Of a stretch of 64,000 nt of DNA, positions 41,550 to 50,819 are shown piece after piece. The DNA is from Sessilibacter corallicola (GTDB lineage: Bacteria > Pseudomonadota > Gammaproteobacteria > Pseudomonadales > Cellvibrionaceae). The stretch lies in assembly GCF_021290925.1 (NCBI RefSeq), contig NZ_JAJSLX010000003.1, forward strand, positions 1 through 64,000, given 5' to 3'. The notes under the pieces are model-generated. The model was given only the letters and a program-made list of their open reading frames with translations. It did no database searches and was not told the DNA's origin. Position 1 is the stretch's first letter, and each line of letters begins with the position of its first letter. Both the position numbers and the translations under genes were made by a program.

Positions 41550-43175
41550 TTGAAGAGAATAAAAAAACATTTAGCCCAAACAGAATACTTTATTCGTAAA
41601 AGTCGACAGGCTCGAGTAGAGCTTCCGCTCGGACTTTTTATCATCTTTTTCTTGACGTTTTTATGCGTATTAGCTGATATAAAGCTGATTAGCGATATCA
41701 CCTCATTCAGTAAATATTATGAACAATGGAATCTGAATGGCATTTTATTGTTTTTGCTTTGGTTAACTGCTGGGTCAATTATTTATACGTTGCGCCGATT
41801 TTCGGATAACAAACATCTTACACGCTACATTGCTAAATTAGCGTATTATGATCGATTGACCGGATTGCCGAATCGCACCATGGCGTTCGAGCATTTGACG
41901 CAAAAAATTCAATCAGACCATGGTCACAATTTAAGGCTCTCTGTTTTATTTATTGATTTCGATAATTTAAAAAATGTCAACGATCAATATGGTCACACAG
42001 CCGGTGATGAACTGATTTATAAAGTCTCTGAACTTATCAACCAGCAAATGGCGCCAAGCGATATGTTATGTCGAATTGGTGGCGATGAGTTTTTGTGTTT
42101 TATGGACTTGGGTGAGAACAGAGATCATCTCGACGGGGTTATTGAAAAATTAATCTCTTGTCAGAAAACCTCAATTATGGTTGAGAACCATTTGGTGACT
42201 GTTCAGTTTAGTATTGGGGTGGCACTGTACCCTGAACACGGCAGAACCGCGGAGTCTCTCATTCAGGCGGCCGATACTGCGATGTATCTTGTGAAAACAA
42301 CCGGCAAATCGGATTGTGCGGTGTTCGATCAAGAAGTGGGTAGCTCAATGCGCCGTCGCCGTTACCTAGAAAATAGTCTTAGAAACGCAGATTTTGATAA
42401 AGAAATAGCGGTTTTATTTCAGCCGCAAATCAATGCTACTTCTAACGAGATTGTGACATACGAAGTATTAGCGCGTTGGTATCATGATGACGAGTTAATC
42501 AATCCTGGTGAGTTTATTGATGTTGCTGAGCACATCGGGATTATTCGGTTAATTGACCTATGTGTATTAAGAAAAGCAATTCACGCGGTAAAAGCCCATT
42601 TGCCTGAAAATGCGATGGTATCGGTAAATATTTCAGCGGTTGAATTTAATCAAGAGAGTTTTATTTCTGACATTCAATCGATATTACTCGAATTGGATTT
42701 TCCGGCTTATCGTTTGGAGTTAGAAATTACCGAAACCGCGTTGATTTCTAACTTTGATGTGTTAACCCGAAAACTCTACGAATTAAAAGCGCTGGGAATT
42801 AAAGTTGCCATTGATGATTTTGGTGTTGGTTACTCTTCGTTAGCGCGTTTGAAAGACTTGCAAGTCGATAAATTAAAAATCGATCGTAGTTTTATCACTG
42901 AAATTGAAGTCGATGATAAACAACAAGCGTTAGTCAATGCGATTGTTGCGCTGGCAGAAAACCTGAAATTAACGGTTGTTGTTGAAGGTGTTGAAAATCA
43001 AAGCCAGCTTGAAATTCTTCAAGATTACGGTTGTGAAATCATTCAAGGATTTTATTTCTGCCGGCCTATTGATATTAAAGCTGCGGCTCAATTCAAATTA
43101 CCCGATTTTAATCCGTTGAAACGTTCTGCCACCAAACACGACTGTTTTTCTTCGGTGGTTTCCCTTCAGAAATAG
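41550..43175 (+). CDS. membrane GGDEF-EAL protein
   Basis: A 541-residue cyclic-di-GMP enzyme. Two membrane helices (about 25-45 and 60-80) are followed by a GGDEF domain (about 90-250, RIGGDEFLCF near 165) and an EAL domain (about 268-520). The GGDEF motif is intact, and no RxxD inhibitory site precedes it. In the EAL domain the signature is EVLAR in place of EALAR, and EITETALI, DDFGVGYSSL, KIDRSFI and VVEGVEN follow, so phosphodiesterase activity is likely. The start is TTG 41550, weakly supported; the terminal segment before the first helix is basic. Whether it makes or degrades c-di-GMP cannot be told from sequence. Confidence 0.93.
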   Translation: MKRIKKHLAQTEYFIRKSRQARVELPLGLFIIFFLTFLCVLADIKLISDITSFSKYYEQWNLNGILLFLLWLTAGSIIYTLRRFSDNKHLTRYIAKLAYYDRLTGLPNRTMAFEHLTQKIQSDHGHNLRLSVLFIDFDNLKNVNDQYGHTAGDELIYKVSELINQQMAPSDMLCRIGGDEFLCFMDLGENRDHLDGVIEKLISCQKTSIMVENHLVTVQFSIGVALYPEHGRTAESLIQAADTAMYLVKTTGKSDCAVFDQEVGSSMRRRRYLENSLRNADFDKEIAVLFQPQINATSNEIVTYEVLARWYHDDELINPGEFIDVAEHIGIIRLIDLCVLRKAIHAVKAHLPENAMVSVNISAVEFNQESFISDIQSILLELDFPAYRLELEITETALISNFDVLTRKLYELKALGIKVAIDDFGVGYSSLARLKDLQVDKLKIDRSFITEIEVDDKQQALVNAIVALAENLKLTVVVEGVENQSQLEILQDYGCEIIQGFYFCRPIDIKAAAQFKLPDFNPLKRSATKHDCFSSVVSLQK

Positions 43176-43366
43176 CTTTCCTACAAAAATTACTTCTTTC
43201 AAAAATAGTTTCTTTCTACAAGTAGCTTCTGTTACTGGATTCCCACGATAAGCGTCGAAACTTGATCTTAGGCTCAAGTTGGCGCTCTAGTGTTTGTACA
43301 AATAATGATCAGGGTGGTGATCATCGAAAAGAGATACTGAAATTAGTCTACAGGCGTTAATTATGT

Positions 43367-43386
43367 TACTGTTCAAAAAACCAGTA
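43367..43386 (+). promoter_or_regulatory. LexA (SOS) box upstream of uvrB
   Basis: TACTG-N10-CAGTA matches the gammaproteobacterial LexA operator (TACTG-N10-CAGTA) in both half-sites and spacing. It ends 21 bases before the uvrB start, so uvrB is expected to be SOS-inducible. Confidence 0.9.
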
Positions 43387-43407
43387 CTTTACCTACTTTG
43401 AGAACCT

Positions 43408-45405
43408 ATGAGCAAGCAATTCCAAGTCGAGAGTCAATTCCAACCCTCGGGTGATCAGCCTGTAGCCATTGATAAATTGGTCGAAGGCATTGAATCTGGA
43501 TTGGCCCATCAAACGCTGCTTGGGGTTACTGGTTCTGGTAAAACCTTTACTATCGCTAATGTGATTGCTCAAGTGCAGCGCCCAACCATGATTATGGCGC
43601 ACAACAAAACTCTAGCGGCGCAACTCTACGGTGAGTTTAAAGAGTTCTTCCCCAACAATTCGGTGGAGTACTTCGTTTCTTACTACGATTACTACCAGCC
43701 CGAAGCTTACGTTCCATCTTCCGATACCTTTATTGAGAAAGATGCCTCGGTTAACGAGCATATCGAGCAGATGCGCTTGTCTGCTACGAAAGCGCTGATG
43801 GAGCGTAAAGATGCCATCATTGTGGCCACGGTTTCCGCTATCTACGGCTTGGGTGATCCTGATTCCTACCTGAAAATGGTACTGCATTTGGTCAGAGGTG
43901 ATCAGATTAACCAGCGCGCGATATTGCATCGTTTGGCTGAGCTGCAATACACCCGCAACGACGCCGATTTTCACCGGGCAACCTATCGAGTACGCGGTGA
44001 AGTGATTGATATTTACCCGGCGGATTCCGATCGCGACGCCATTCGGGTTGAATTGTTTGACGACGAAGTCGAAAACATCTCGGTATTTGATCCCTTAACC
44101 GGGGAAGTTCACCGAAAAATACCGCGTATTACCATTTATCCTAAGTCTCATTATGTAACGCCCCGCAGCCGGGTCTTGTCTGCTATCGACCACATCAAAG
44201 AAGAATTGGTGGATCGAAGCGAACAGCTGCGCGAGGCTGATAAGCTGGTGGAGTTACAGCGTATCGATCAGCGGACAAAATACGACGTAGAAATGATGCA
44301 AGAGCTGGGTTATTGCACAGGGATCGAAAACTATTCGCGTTATTTATCGGGCCGAAATCCGGGCGAGCCGCCACCCACATTGTTTGATTACTTGCCAGAA
44401 GATGCTCTGTTGGTGATCGACGAATCTCACGTCACCGTACCGCAAATTGGCGGTATGTATCGCGGCGATCGGTCCCGGAAGGAAACCTTGGTGGAGTATG
44501 GCTTCCGTCTGCCTTCGGCGTTGGACAACCGCCCGTTGCGATTTGATGAGTGGGAGCGACTCGCGCCCCAAATGATTTTTGTGTCTGCCACACCCGGTGA
44601 TTACGAAGGTGAGCACGCGGGCCAAGTGGTTGAGCAGGTTGTAAGGCCCACTGGATTGGTTGATCCGATAATTGAAATTCGCTCAGCAACCACACAAGTT
44701 GACGACTGTTTGAGTGAAATTGGTAAGCGGGTAGAAGCCGATGAACGCATTCTAATCACCGTGCTCACAAAACGCATGGCCGAAGACCTTACCGAGTATT
44801 TGCAAGATCACGGCGTGCGCGTACGTTATCTTCACTCTGATATCGACACTGTAGAGCGAGTGGAGATTATCCGTGATTTGCGCTTGGGTGAATTCGATGT
44901 ATTAGTTGGGATCAACCTGTTGCGTGAAGGCTTGGATATGCCCGAGGTATCGTTGGTTGCGATTTTTGATGCCGATAAAGAAGGCTTTTTACGATCGGAG
45001 CGCTCGTTGATTCAGACCATTGGTCGTGCCGCTCGAAACGTTAATGGCCGAGCCATTTTGTACGCTGAAAAAATTACCGGTTCTATGCAGCGCGCAATGG
45101 ATGAGACCGAACGCCGTCGAGCCAAACAATTGGCCTACAACGAAGAGCACGGCATCACGCCAAAAGGGATTAAAAAGCGCATCGCAGATATTATGGAAGG
45201 CGCTCATTTCTCTGCAACGGGCGGCTCCAAATCCAGTAAGCGTTCGAAGAAATCGAAAGACGATATTATCATCGAAGAAGGTCAGGATATTTGGAAAACA
45301 ATTAACACTCTTGAGCAGAAGATGATGCAAGCCGCGAAAGATTTGGAATTTGAATTGGCTGCTGAGCTAAGAGATAAAATTCAAACGCTGAAAAAACAAA
45401 TTTAA
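43408..45405 (+). CDS. uvrB: UvrABC excision nuclease subunit B
   Basis: The damage-verifying helicase-like subunit of nucleotide excision repair. The 665 residues are normal length. Walker A is GVTGSGKT (about 39-46), and the beta-hairpin region is [19 protein letters not shown]. The DEAH-like motif is DESHVTVPQ (about 337), and helicase motif V/VI includes DMPEVSL and QTIGRAARN. The C-terminal UVR domain ([21 protein letters not shown]) binds UvrC. The start ATG 43408 has a good leader and a LexA box. It is a single-gene transcript, and a short hairpin CCCTAC-AGA-GTAGGG lies just past its stop. Confidence 0.98.
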   Translation: MSKQFQVESQFQPSGDQPVAIDKLVEGIESGLAHQTLLGVTGSGKTFTIANVIAQVQRPTMIMAHNKTLAAQLYGEFKEFFPNNSVEYFVSYYDYYQPEAYVPSSDTFIEKDASVNEHIEQMRLSATKALMERKDAIIVATVSAIYGLGDPDSYLKMVLHLVRGDQINQRAILHRLAELQYTRNDADFHRATYRVRGEVIDIYPADSDRDAIRVELFDDEVENISVFDPLTGEVHRKIPRITIYPKSHYVTPRSRVLSAIDHIKEELVDRSEQLREADKLVELQRIDQRTKYDVEMMQELGYCTGIENYSRYLSGRNPGEPPPTLFDYLPEDALLVIDESHVTVPQIGGMYRGDRSRKETLVEYGFRLPSALDNRPLRFDEWERLAPQMIFVSATPGDYEGEHAGQVVEQVVRPTGLVDPIIEIRSATTQVDDCLSEIGKRVEADERILITVLTKRMAEDLTEYLQDHGVRVRYLHSDIDTVERVEIIRDLRLGEFDVLVGINLLREGLDMPEVSLVAIFDADKEGFLRSERSLIQTIGRAARNVNGRAILYAEKITGSMQRAMDETERRRAKQLAYNEEHGITPKGIKKRIADIMEGAHFSATGGSKSSKRSKKSKDDIIIEEGQDIWKTINTLEQKMMQAAKDLEFELAAELRDKIQTLKKQI

Positions 45406-45416
45406 ATGAATTGTTT

Positions 45417-45432
45417 ACCCTACAGAGTAGGG
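45417..45432 (+). terminator. hairpin between uvrB and the convergent phosphatase gene
   Basis: CCCTAC-AGA-GTAGGG (45,418-45,432), 12 bases after the uvrB stop and 11 before the end of the opposing gene. It is short and lacks a T-run, so terminator strength is unclear. Confidence 0.45.
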
Positions 45433-45442
45433 CTAGCAGGTC

Positions 45443-45979
45443 CTAGCTAATCTTAACAAGAAGTTGTTGTTTCAAGCAGTCTATGATTTGTTGGTCGTAC
45501 ACGTATTCTTCTAACGAACCAAAGCCTTCGAGTGCGGTAATTATATTTTGAGGGCCTTTAACGCCTTCAGATTGCAGATATTCATCAACAATAACACTTT
45601 CCTGTATTCCGATGCATTTAAGTATCAGGGCAACAATAACGCCAGTCCGGTCTTTACCTGCTGTGCAGTGAATTAATATCGGAAATAATGCTGCATTATT
45701 GAGGGCACTGAGCACTCGGTTGGACCAGTTTTTTACTTGATGGTTGTCGGTACAATAGTTTTCTATGGAATCAATGGCGGGAATATGGATATTCGCAATA
45801 CCCTCAAACGTTTTATCTTCGCCAGTTCTTAAATTAACGACGGTTTTAACGTCAGGTAACTCGCTACGATCAAACAGATCGTTGATGGTTCCACCGCGAT
45901 AAAGTCGTCCCTCAATCATTATTTCTTCGCCGACTAAACAATTTACTGTTTCTGCGACGTCTCTTAAATTGGTAATCAT
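45443..45979 (-). CDS. protein tyrosine/serine phosphatase (Y_phosphatase3-like)
   Basis: A 178-residue cytoplasmic phosphatase. The signature CX5R loop is HCTAGKDRTGV (about residues 105-115), with the catalytic Cys and Arg. Asp residues upstream (DNHQVKNW) may act as general acid. The N-terminal half holds LYRGGTINDLF and VVNLRTGEDKTFEG, characteristic of the family that includes lipid and protein phosphatases. Substrates are unknown. The start is ATG 45979. It lies 95 bases downstream of the kinase gene on the same strand, so it may be read through from the kinase-phosphatase unit. Confidence 0.9.
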   Translation of the reverse strand: MITNLRDVAETVNCLVGEEIMIEGRLYRGGTINDLFDRSELPDVKTVVNLRTGEDKTFEGIANIHIPAIDSIENYCTDNHQVKNWSNRVLSALNNAALFPILIHCTAGKDRTGVIVALILKCIGIQESVIVDEYLQSEGVKGPQNIITALEGFGSLEEYVYDQQIIDCLKQQLLVKIS

Positions 45980-46073
45980 GTTGTGATCCAGAATAACTGA
46001 GGAGGGTACTGGGTAAGAGAATAATAGCTAAGTAATGGATTGCAGAAGAAATGAATGACAGAAAAATGGTGGG

Positions 46074-48368
46074 TTACAATCCCGGTAATTCCAAAACCAC
46101 TCTGAATCCAAGATCTCGATCAAACGCTTCGAGAGAGACACTTTCACGCCGGAATACGCTCATTTCGTCTAGTGAATCTTCAAAGCTACCGCCACGCACG
46201 GTTTTAAATTTGCAATCTTTTTGATTAATTTTGGTATCGTAGCTCGGGTAATAACAATCTGCCGTCCATTCCGCTACGTTGCCACTGAGTTCAAATATGC
46301 CCAGTTCATTCGGCGGAAAACTTTTTACCGGTGCCGTGCGTCGCTTACCAATCAATGGCGAGTAATGGCTGCGACAGCCGGTTCGGCAATTCACTTTGGT
46401 TCGGCCATCTTCTCTAGCGCCCGGCCAGGAAAATTCTTGAGTGCCAATGTTACTGGCAATCATTTCCCATTCTGATTCGGTAATTAGGCGATAGGGTTGT
46501 CCCGTTTTTTTCGAAAGCCATTTGGCGTATTCCTTAGCCTGTTGCCAGGTAACATTGATGACCGGGCGATTTTCCCGCCCCCAGCCTTGGTCGCCAATTT
46601 TAGGAGCTTTGGTGTCTTGTGTGAATACATCAAATTCGGCAAAAGTAATTTCGGTTCGACTGACAGCAAAAGAATAATCTAAATTGATTTCACGTCTTGG
46701 TTGGGTATCTGGAAAATTCAAACTGCCCATGATGAAAGCGTCTGGGCCGATTACAATCATTTCCGGACCTGGGGTGTCGCCATCAATGGCGTCTTGAATT
46801 AAATCCCCTGGCTTAGGCGCAGGTTTCAATTTTACTGGCAGCTTTAAGTTACTTTGCTCCAAGGTGTGCCATTGTTCGTAGGGGTAAAATCCGGGCTGAC
46901 GAACTTCAATTAAATACTTTCCGGGCAAAAGTTTAATTCCCGGCGCGTATTTTTCTTTGATGTTCATAATTCGCACACGCGCTTTTTTAGGGTTTGGCAG
47001 TATGGTTAAAGCAAATTTTTTCGCGGCGGCTTCTTGAGTGAGTTGCGTGAGGGTATTTCTTAGAGCTGTTTCATCCGACGATAACGTTGTTTGTGCTTCT
47101 ATTGTTGAGGCGTTTTTATTTTTATCGCCGGATTCTGTTACAGAAAGTTGGGAGTTATTGATTGATTCAGTATCCGAATTTTTACCCGATGATTGCGCTA
47201 AGTTTCCACCGTTAGATAAACCTGAGGTAATAGCTGGAGCTGCAATTTTTGCGGATTCGCTGCTGCCGGAGGGGTAAAAATAAAACACGCTGGCGATACA
47301 AAGGCCAATTAAAATTGCCGACAAAACGATAAGACGCTGATTAATTCGCGCCATAGCTATTTGCCCAATACCCCCCGTACCAAAGATCCGAACTCGAACT
47401 TCGGTCGCGCTATCGGAGTTGCCGTTTTGAGTGAGCGGACGATTTTGTAAACCGGGAACAACAGCTTTAACAGACCTGGTAATGTTGCCGTAACTGGTTG
47501 TTACCAAAGCCTTGAACAAATCTAAGGTGGAGATTTCGTGGCTTTCTGTGGGTTTTTTGTTTTTCTGTAGCCGAGCCAGGGTTGTGTTCAAGCCATCGAT
47601 AAATTCAAACGCTTCGCGCGCTGATTTAAATCGATCCTGCGGCTTTTTTGCCATCATTCGATTGATTAAAGACTGATAAATCGACAATTCGGGCGGTAAT
47701 TTGGGCACCGGAGAGGTGAGGTGTTGAATCGCTACGGCAACGGCTTCTTCGCCTTTATACGGTGGTGAGCCCATCAACATCTCGTAGAACACAACACCGA
47801 GGCTGTAGATATCGGATGTGCCGTCAAGCTCTTTGCCGCGCGCTTGCTCTGGGCTCATGTAATTCGGTGTACCCAATACAGTTCCTGCATTGGTCATCTG
47901 AGTGTTGCTGCTTACCGCACGCGCTACTCCAAAATCTGTTAAAACCGCAGTTTTATCGCTGCGAAACAAGATATTTTCGGGTTTTATGTCTCGATGAATA
48001 AAGCCTTTGTTGTGAGCGTGTTCGAGGGCAAGTAATACTTCCTGTACAACTTTTAAGCTTTCAGCGGGTGTGATGTTTTCGGAAATTCGGTTGACGACGG
48101 ACCCCTCGGGCAAGTAGTCCATCGCAATGTATTTAATGCTGTTGTGTTCATCAATATCGTAAATCGAAATAATATTGGGGTGCGACAATTGGCCGACAAT
48201 ATTGGCTTCACGTTGAAATCGCTCAGTGAAAGCCTGATCTGCGCTCAGTGCCGGTGACATAACTTTTAAAGCGACTTGTCTATCTAAGCGCTCTTGCAGT
48301 GCTAGATAAACCGTCGACATGCCACCTTGACTGATTTTTTTCAGAATTTTGTAGCCGGGCAGATCCAT
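46074..48368 (-). CDS. membrane Ser/Thr protein kinase with periplasmic formylglycine-type domain
   Basis: A 764-residue Hanks-type kinase. The kinase domain (about 5-265) has the glycine loop ISQGGMSTVY, VALKVM, HRDIKPEN, DFGVAR and GTPNYMSPEQ. A linker is followed by a membrane helix at about 346-365 (LIVLSAILIGLCIASVFYFY), a Ser/Thr-rich periplasmic stretch, a PEGA-like segment (ARVRIMNIKEKY... GKYLIEVRQPGFYPYEQW, about 465-505), and a formylglycine-generating-enzyme-type domain (about 530-760: EWEMIASN, GNVAEWTADCY, VRGGSFEDSLDEM). Such FGE domains occur in the T6SS sensor TagR, so the fusion suggests an envelope-sensing kinase. It is followed immediately by a PP2C gene upstream on the same strand. 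Confidence 0.95.
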   Translation of the reverse strand: MDLPGYKILKKISQGGMSTVYLALQERLDRQVALKVMSPALSADQAFTERFQREANIVGQLSHPNIISIYDIDEHNSIKYIAMDYLPEGSVVNRISENITPAESLKVVQEVLLALEHAHNKGFIHRDIKPENILFRSDKTAVLTDFGVARAVSSNTQMTNAGTVLGTPNYMSPEQARGKELDGTSDIYSLGVVFYEMLMGSPPYKGEEAVAVAIQHLTSPVPKLPPELSIYQSLINRMMAKKPQDRFKSAREAFEFIDGLNTTLARLQKNKKPTESHEISTLDLFKALVTTSYGNITRSVKAVVPGLQNRPLTQNGNSDSATEVRVRIFGTGGIGQIAMARINQRLIVLSAILIGLCIASVFYFYPSGSSESAKIAAPAITSGLSNGGNLAQSSGKNSDTESINNSQLSVTESGDKNKNASTIEAQTTLSSDETALRNTLTQLTQEAAAKKFALTILPNPKKARVRIMNIKEKYAPGIKLLPGKYLIEVRQPGFYPYEQWHTLEQSNLKLPVKLKPAPKPGDLIQDAIDGDTPGPEMIVIGPDAFIMGSLNFPDTQPRREINLDYSFAVSRTEITFAEFDVFTQDTKAPKIGDQGWGRENRPVINVTWQQAKEYAKWLSKKTGQPYRLITESEWEMIASNIGTQEFSWPGAREDGRTKVNCRTGCRSHYSPLIGKRRTAPVKSFPPNELGIFELSGNVAEWTADCYYPSYDTKINQKDCKFKTVRGGSFEDSLDEMSVFRRESVSLEAFDRDLGFRVVLELPGL

Positions 48369-48380
48369 AGTCTTTGCTGC

Positions 48381-49163
48381 TTATGTTCGTGACGATGAAG
48401 GCCGAATTAAAGATTGAAGTCCGCCCAAAAGATTACCAATAACGCTATCTTTGACCGGAGAATCTACGACAACAATGGTAATATTGTCGCTGCCGCCGCG
48501 ATTGATGGCTTCGTTTAAAAGCTGATCGACGGCGTCTTGAGGTGACTCACACTTATTAAGAATTTTCATAATTTCTTTATCAGTCAATTCCGTGGTTAAG
48601 CCATCACTGCACAATATAATCCATTGTTTTTGTTTCCAGTATAATCGCCGTAACTCCGCGTTTACTTCTTTTTGCTGTTGATTTCCCATGCATTGAGTAA
48701 TGACGTTTCGCTGCGGGTGCACACGTGCTTCGTCTTCGCTAATAGTGCCACGGTCAATCAGTGTTTGAACAAACGAATGGTCGTTTGTGAGACGTGTTAA
48801 GCACATTTTTGCCGGGCGAAAGTCCCAAAGATAGGCTCTACTATCTCCAACCCAGCTGATCTCATAGCTCAATTCGTTGCTGGCCATTGCCACCGCAGTT
48901 GAGCCCATTGCGCGATGATTAGAATCGCCCGCTTTTAAAATATCTTTGTGTGTTTGTCGCAGTGCGTCAACAAGTGAGTGGCCTTGCTCAATGTATTTAT
49001 GGGATTGGTGAATTACCATAGCCGAAGCAACTTCTCCCGCTCTATGGCCGCCCATTCCATCGGCTACCACAAACAGCCCCAAGTCCGTATCGGCTGAAAA
49101 CGAGTCCTCATTGTTTGCACGGACCGCTCCAGGATGGGTTTGGGCTGAATAATTTAATTCCAT
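48381..49163 (-). CDS. PP2C-family Ser/Thr protein phosphatase
   Basis: A 260-residue cytoplasmic PPM phosphatase. Metal-binding acids are present: VRANNEDSF near residue 15, LFVVADGMGGHRAGEVAS near 31, and CSDGLTTEL near 190 with GGSDNITIVVV near 222. It reverses the action of the neighbouring kinase. ATG 49163 (MELNY) is preferred over the TTG frame 30 bases upstream because homologues start here. The stop lies 12 bases before the kinase gene start, so the two form a kinase-phosphatase operon, the arrangement of Stp1/PppA modules. Confidence 0.93.
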   Translation of the reverse strand: MELNYSAQTHPGAVRANNEDSFSADTDLGLFVVADGMGGHRAGEVASAMVIHQSHKYIEQGHSLVDALRQTHKDILKAGDSNHRAMGSTAVAMASNELSYEISWVGDSRAYLWDFRPAKMCLTRLTNDHSFVQTLIDRGTISEDEARVHPQRNVITQCMGNQQQKEVNAELRRLYWKQKQWIILCSDGLTTELTDKEIMKILNKCESPQDAVDQLLNEAINRGGSDNITIVVVDSPVKDSVIGNLLGGLQSLIRPSSSRT

Positions 49164-49372
49164 AGTGTTTTTGAATTCCCAATCATTTATCAAGTCTTAC
49201 AGTATACTGATATCCTCTATAAGGTAAAAACCACCAGTTTATGAATAACTTGGCGTTTTATTTAAAACAAACTTGTCAACTTATTTTTGATGAGTTATTC
49301 AGTGAGTGTGGCATCTAAATTCTTCATGCGTTAAATTACTAATATCTTTTTCTTTCGTTTTAGAGATTGTTT

Positions 49373-50266
49373 ATGCTCAAATTAAAGGTTGAGGGTGGAT
49401 CCAAGGAAGGTATTTGGTTGGTTGAGCCTAAAGTATCAATTGGCCGAGGACCGACTAATAATTTAATTGTAAATGACCCTCAGGTCGACAGCACTCATGT
49501 AGAAATTTGGGCGCGTGGTGAAGAACTGATCATTACCCGCAAAAGTGAGTTTCCGGTGATGATTAATAATAAGCCACTGGAGTCGAAAGCGCGGTTGAAA
49601 GTTAACGATCAAATCACCATTGGCAATACCAAACTTACCGTGAGTGACCCCAAAGCGGAACGTGGCGATTTATCAGCCAAGGTAATGCCACCGATTGATA
49701 CCGGCGAGACATCACCGTGGAGTTTGGTCTCGCAACAAACAGGCTTATCGAGAAATCATTACGAACTCAATGACGGGACAACGGTAGGGCGGTCAAACGA
49801 CTGCGACATTGTTATTTTGTTGGCGCATCTTTCTAGGCACCACGCCGAATTTAAAATCAATGGTGATAATTTAGAGATCCACGATTTAAATTCCTCGAAC
49901 GGTACCTTTGTTAATGGTAAATCGATTACTCATGCAATTATTCATCACGACGATGAAATACGGTTTGATACGCTGGCGTTTAAGGTAAAAGGCCCTGTTA
50001 GCGAAGATCTCGATAAAACCATGGTTCGCCCCATGTCGATTAACGAATTGAATTCTCAATTGGATCAACAGGCGCGAACGTCGAGTGCTACGAAAGCAAA
50101 ACCGCAATCGATTACGACGAGAAACCCCGACAATAAAAATCGAGAAAAAATTCAATCGACCAATCAAGTGGAATTTGAGAGAAGCAACCTGACAACCAAG
50201 CTTGTTATTGGCGCAACTGCGGTGGTTGGATTATTAATTATTGCCACTATAGTCGTGGCTTTCTAA
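49373..50266 (+). CDS. double-FHA-domain membrane protein
   Basis: A 298-residue protein divergent from the phosphatase gene. FHA domain 1 (about 5-85) has SIGRGPTNNLIVNDPQVDSTHVEI; FHA domain 2 (about 125-210) has TVGRSNDCDIVILLAHLSRHHAEF and DLNSSNGTFVNGKSI with the phosphothreonine-binding Arg, Ser and Asn. A Ser/Thr/Gln-rich linker follows and then a C-terminal membrane helix (LVIGATAVVGLLIIATIVVAF, about 275-297) anchors it with the FHA domains in the cytoplasm. It probably docks the phosphorylated kinase or its target. ATG 49373 is preferred to the TTG two codons upstream. Confidence 0.9.
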   Translation: MLKLKVEGGSKEGIWLVEPKVSIGRGPTNNLIVNDPQVDSTHVEIWARGEELIITRKSEFPVMINNKPLESKARLKVNDQITIGNTKLTVSDPKAERGDLSAKVMPPIDTGETSPWSLVSQQTGLSRNHYELNDGTTVGRSNDCDIVILLAHLSRHHAEFKINGDNLEIHDLNSSNGTFVNGKSITHAIIHHDDEIRFDTLAFKVKGPVSEDLDKTMVRPMSINELNSQLDQQARTSSATKAKPQSITTRNPDNKNREKIQSTNQVEFERSNLTTKLVIGATAVVGLLIIATIVVAF

Positions 50267-50333
50267 ATCGCTTTTGCTTTTATTAAAGTCAGATAGATTT
50301 TTAAGTTAAGTAGCCTTTGATTAGTTGGCCTTT

Positions 50334-50356
50334 AGGTGGTTTTTTTAAAACCACCT
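50334..50356 (+). terminator. hairpin after the FHA gene
   Basis: AGGTGGTTTTTTTAAAACCACCT: 8-9 bp stem with a T-rich loop. It sits about 70 bases after the FHA stop and 40 before the glutaredoxin-like gene. Confidence 0.65.
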
Positions 50357-50395
50357 ATTGAGTATTTTCTTTTTAATTTAGGACATTAAATTACC

Positions 50396-50758
50396 TTGAG
50401 TGAAAATAAACAACTCATTTTGTTTACAACGGTCGGTTGTACTTTGTGTAACAAAGCAAAAATTGAGCTTTGGCCGGTGTTGTCGGAGTTTGGTTTAACG
50501 CTCGTTGAATACGATATTATTGATTCAGAGGTATTGATCCCGTTATTGGCCACTCGTATTCCAGCCATCACCTTAAATTCTAATCTTTTAGACGCTCACT
50601 ATTTAGATGGTCTTGTCGATTCGTTGCCTGTTAATCAATCGTCAGAGTTAACGCCTGAAACTCCAGAAATTCCCCCTCAGTTGGCCGAACAGATGATGTG
50701 TTGGCCGTTTGTTACCGCCGATGTTAGTGCTTGGATTAAAAGCCTCAAGTCTTTGTGA
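50396..50758 (+). CDS. glutaredoxin-like protein (NrdH/DUF836-type)
   Basis: A 120-residue thioredoxin-fold protein. The redox motif is CTLC in FTTVGCTLCNKAKIELW, and IPLLATRIPAITLN (cis-Pro in RIPAI) follows. The C-terminal half after residue 80 is a Pro- and Glu-rich extension with one Cys (MCWPF). The start is TTG 50396, one base after a weak leader. It probably reduces disulphides or carries thiol chemistry in the cytoplasm, possibly via glutathione; the partner is not known. It lies 61 bases before the CheV-like gene. Confidence 0.85.
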   Translation: MSENKQLILFTTVGCTLCNKAKIELWPVLSEFGLTLVEYDIIDSEVLIPLLATRIPAITLNSNLLDAHYLDGLVDSLPVNQSSELTPETPEIPPQLAEQMMCWPFVTADVSAWIKSLKSL

Positions 50759-50819
50759 GTCGGGCCGAATTCAATAGAACTGCTAAACTTTAAGCAGATG
50801 ACTCTTGGATTCGGCATTT

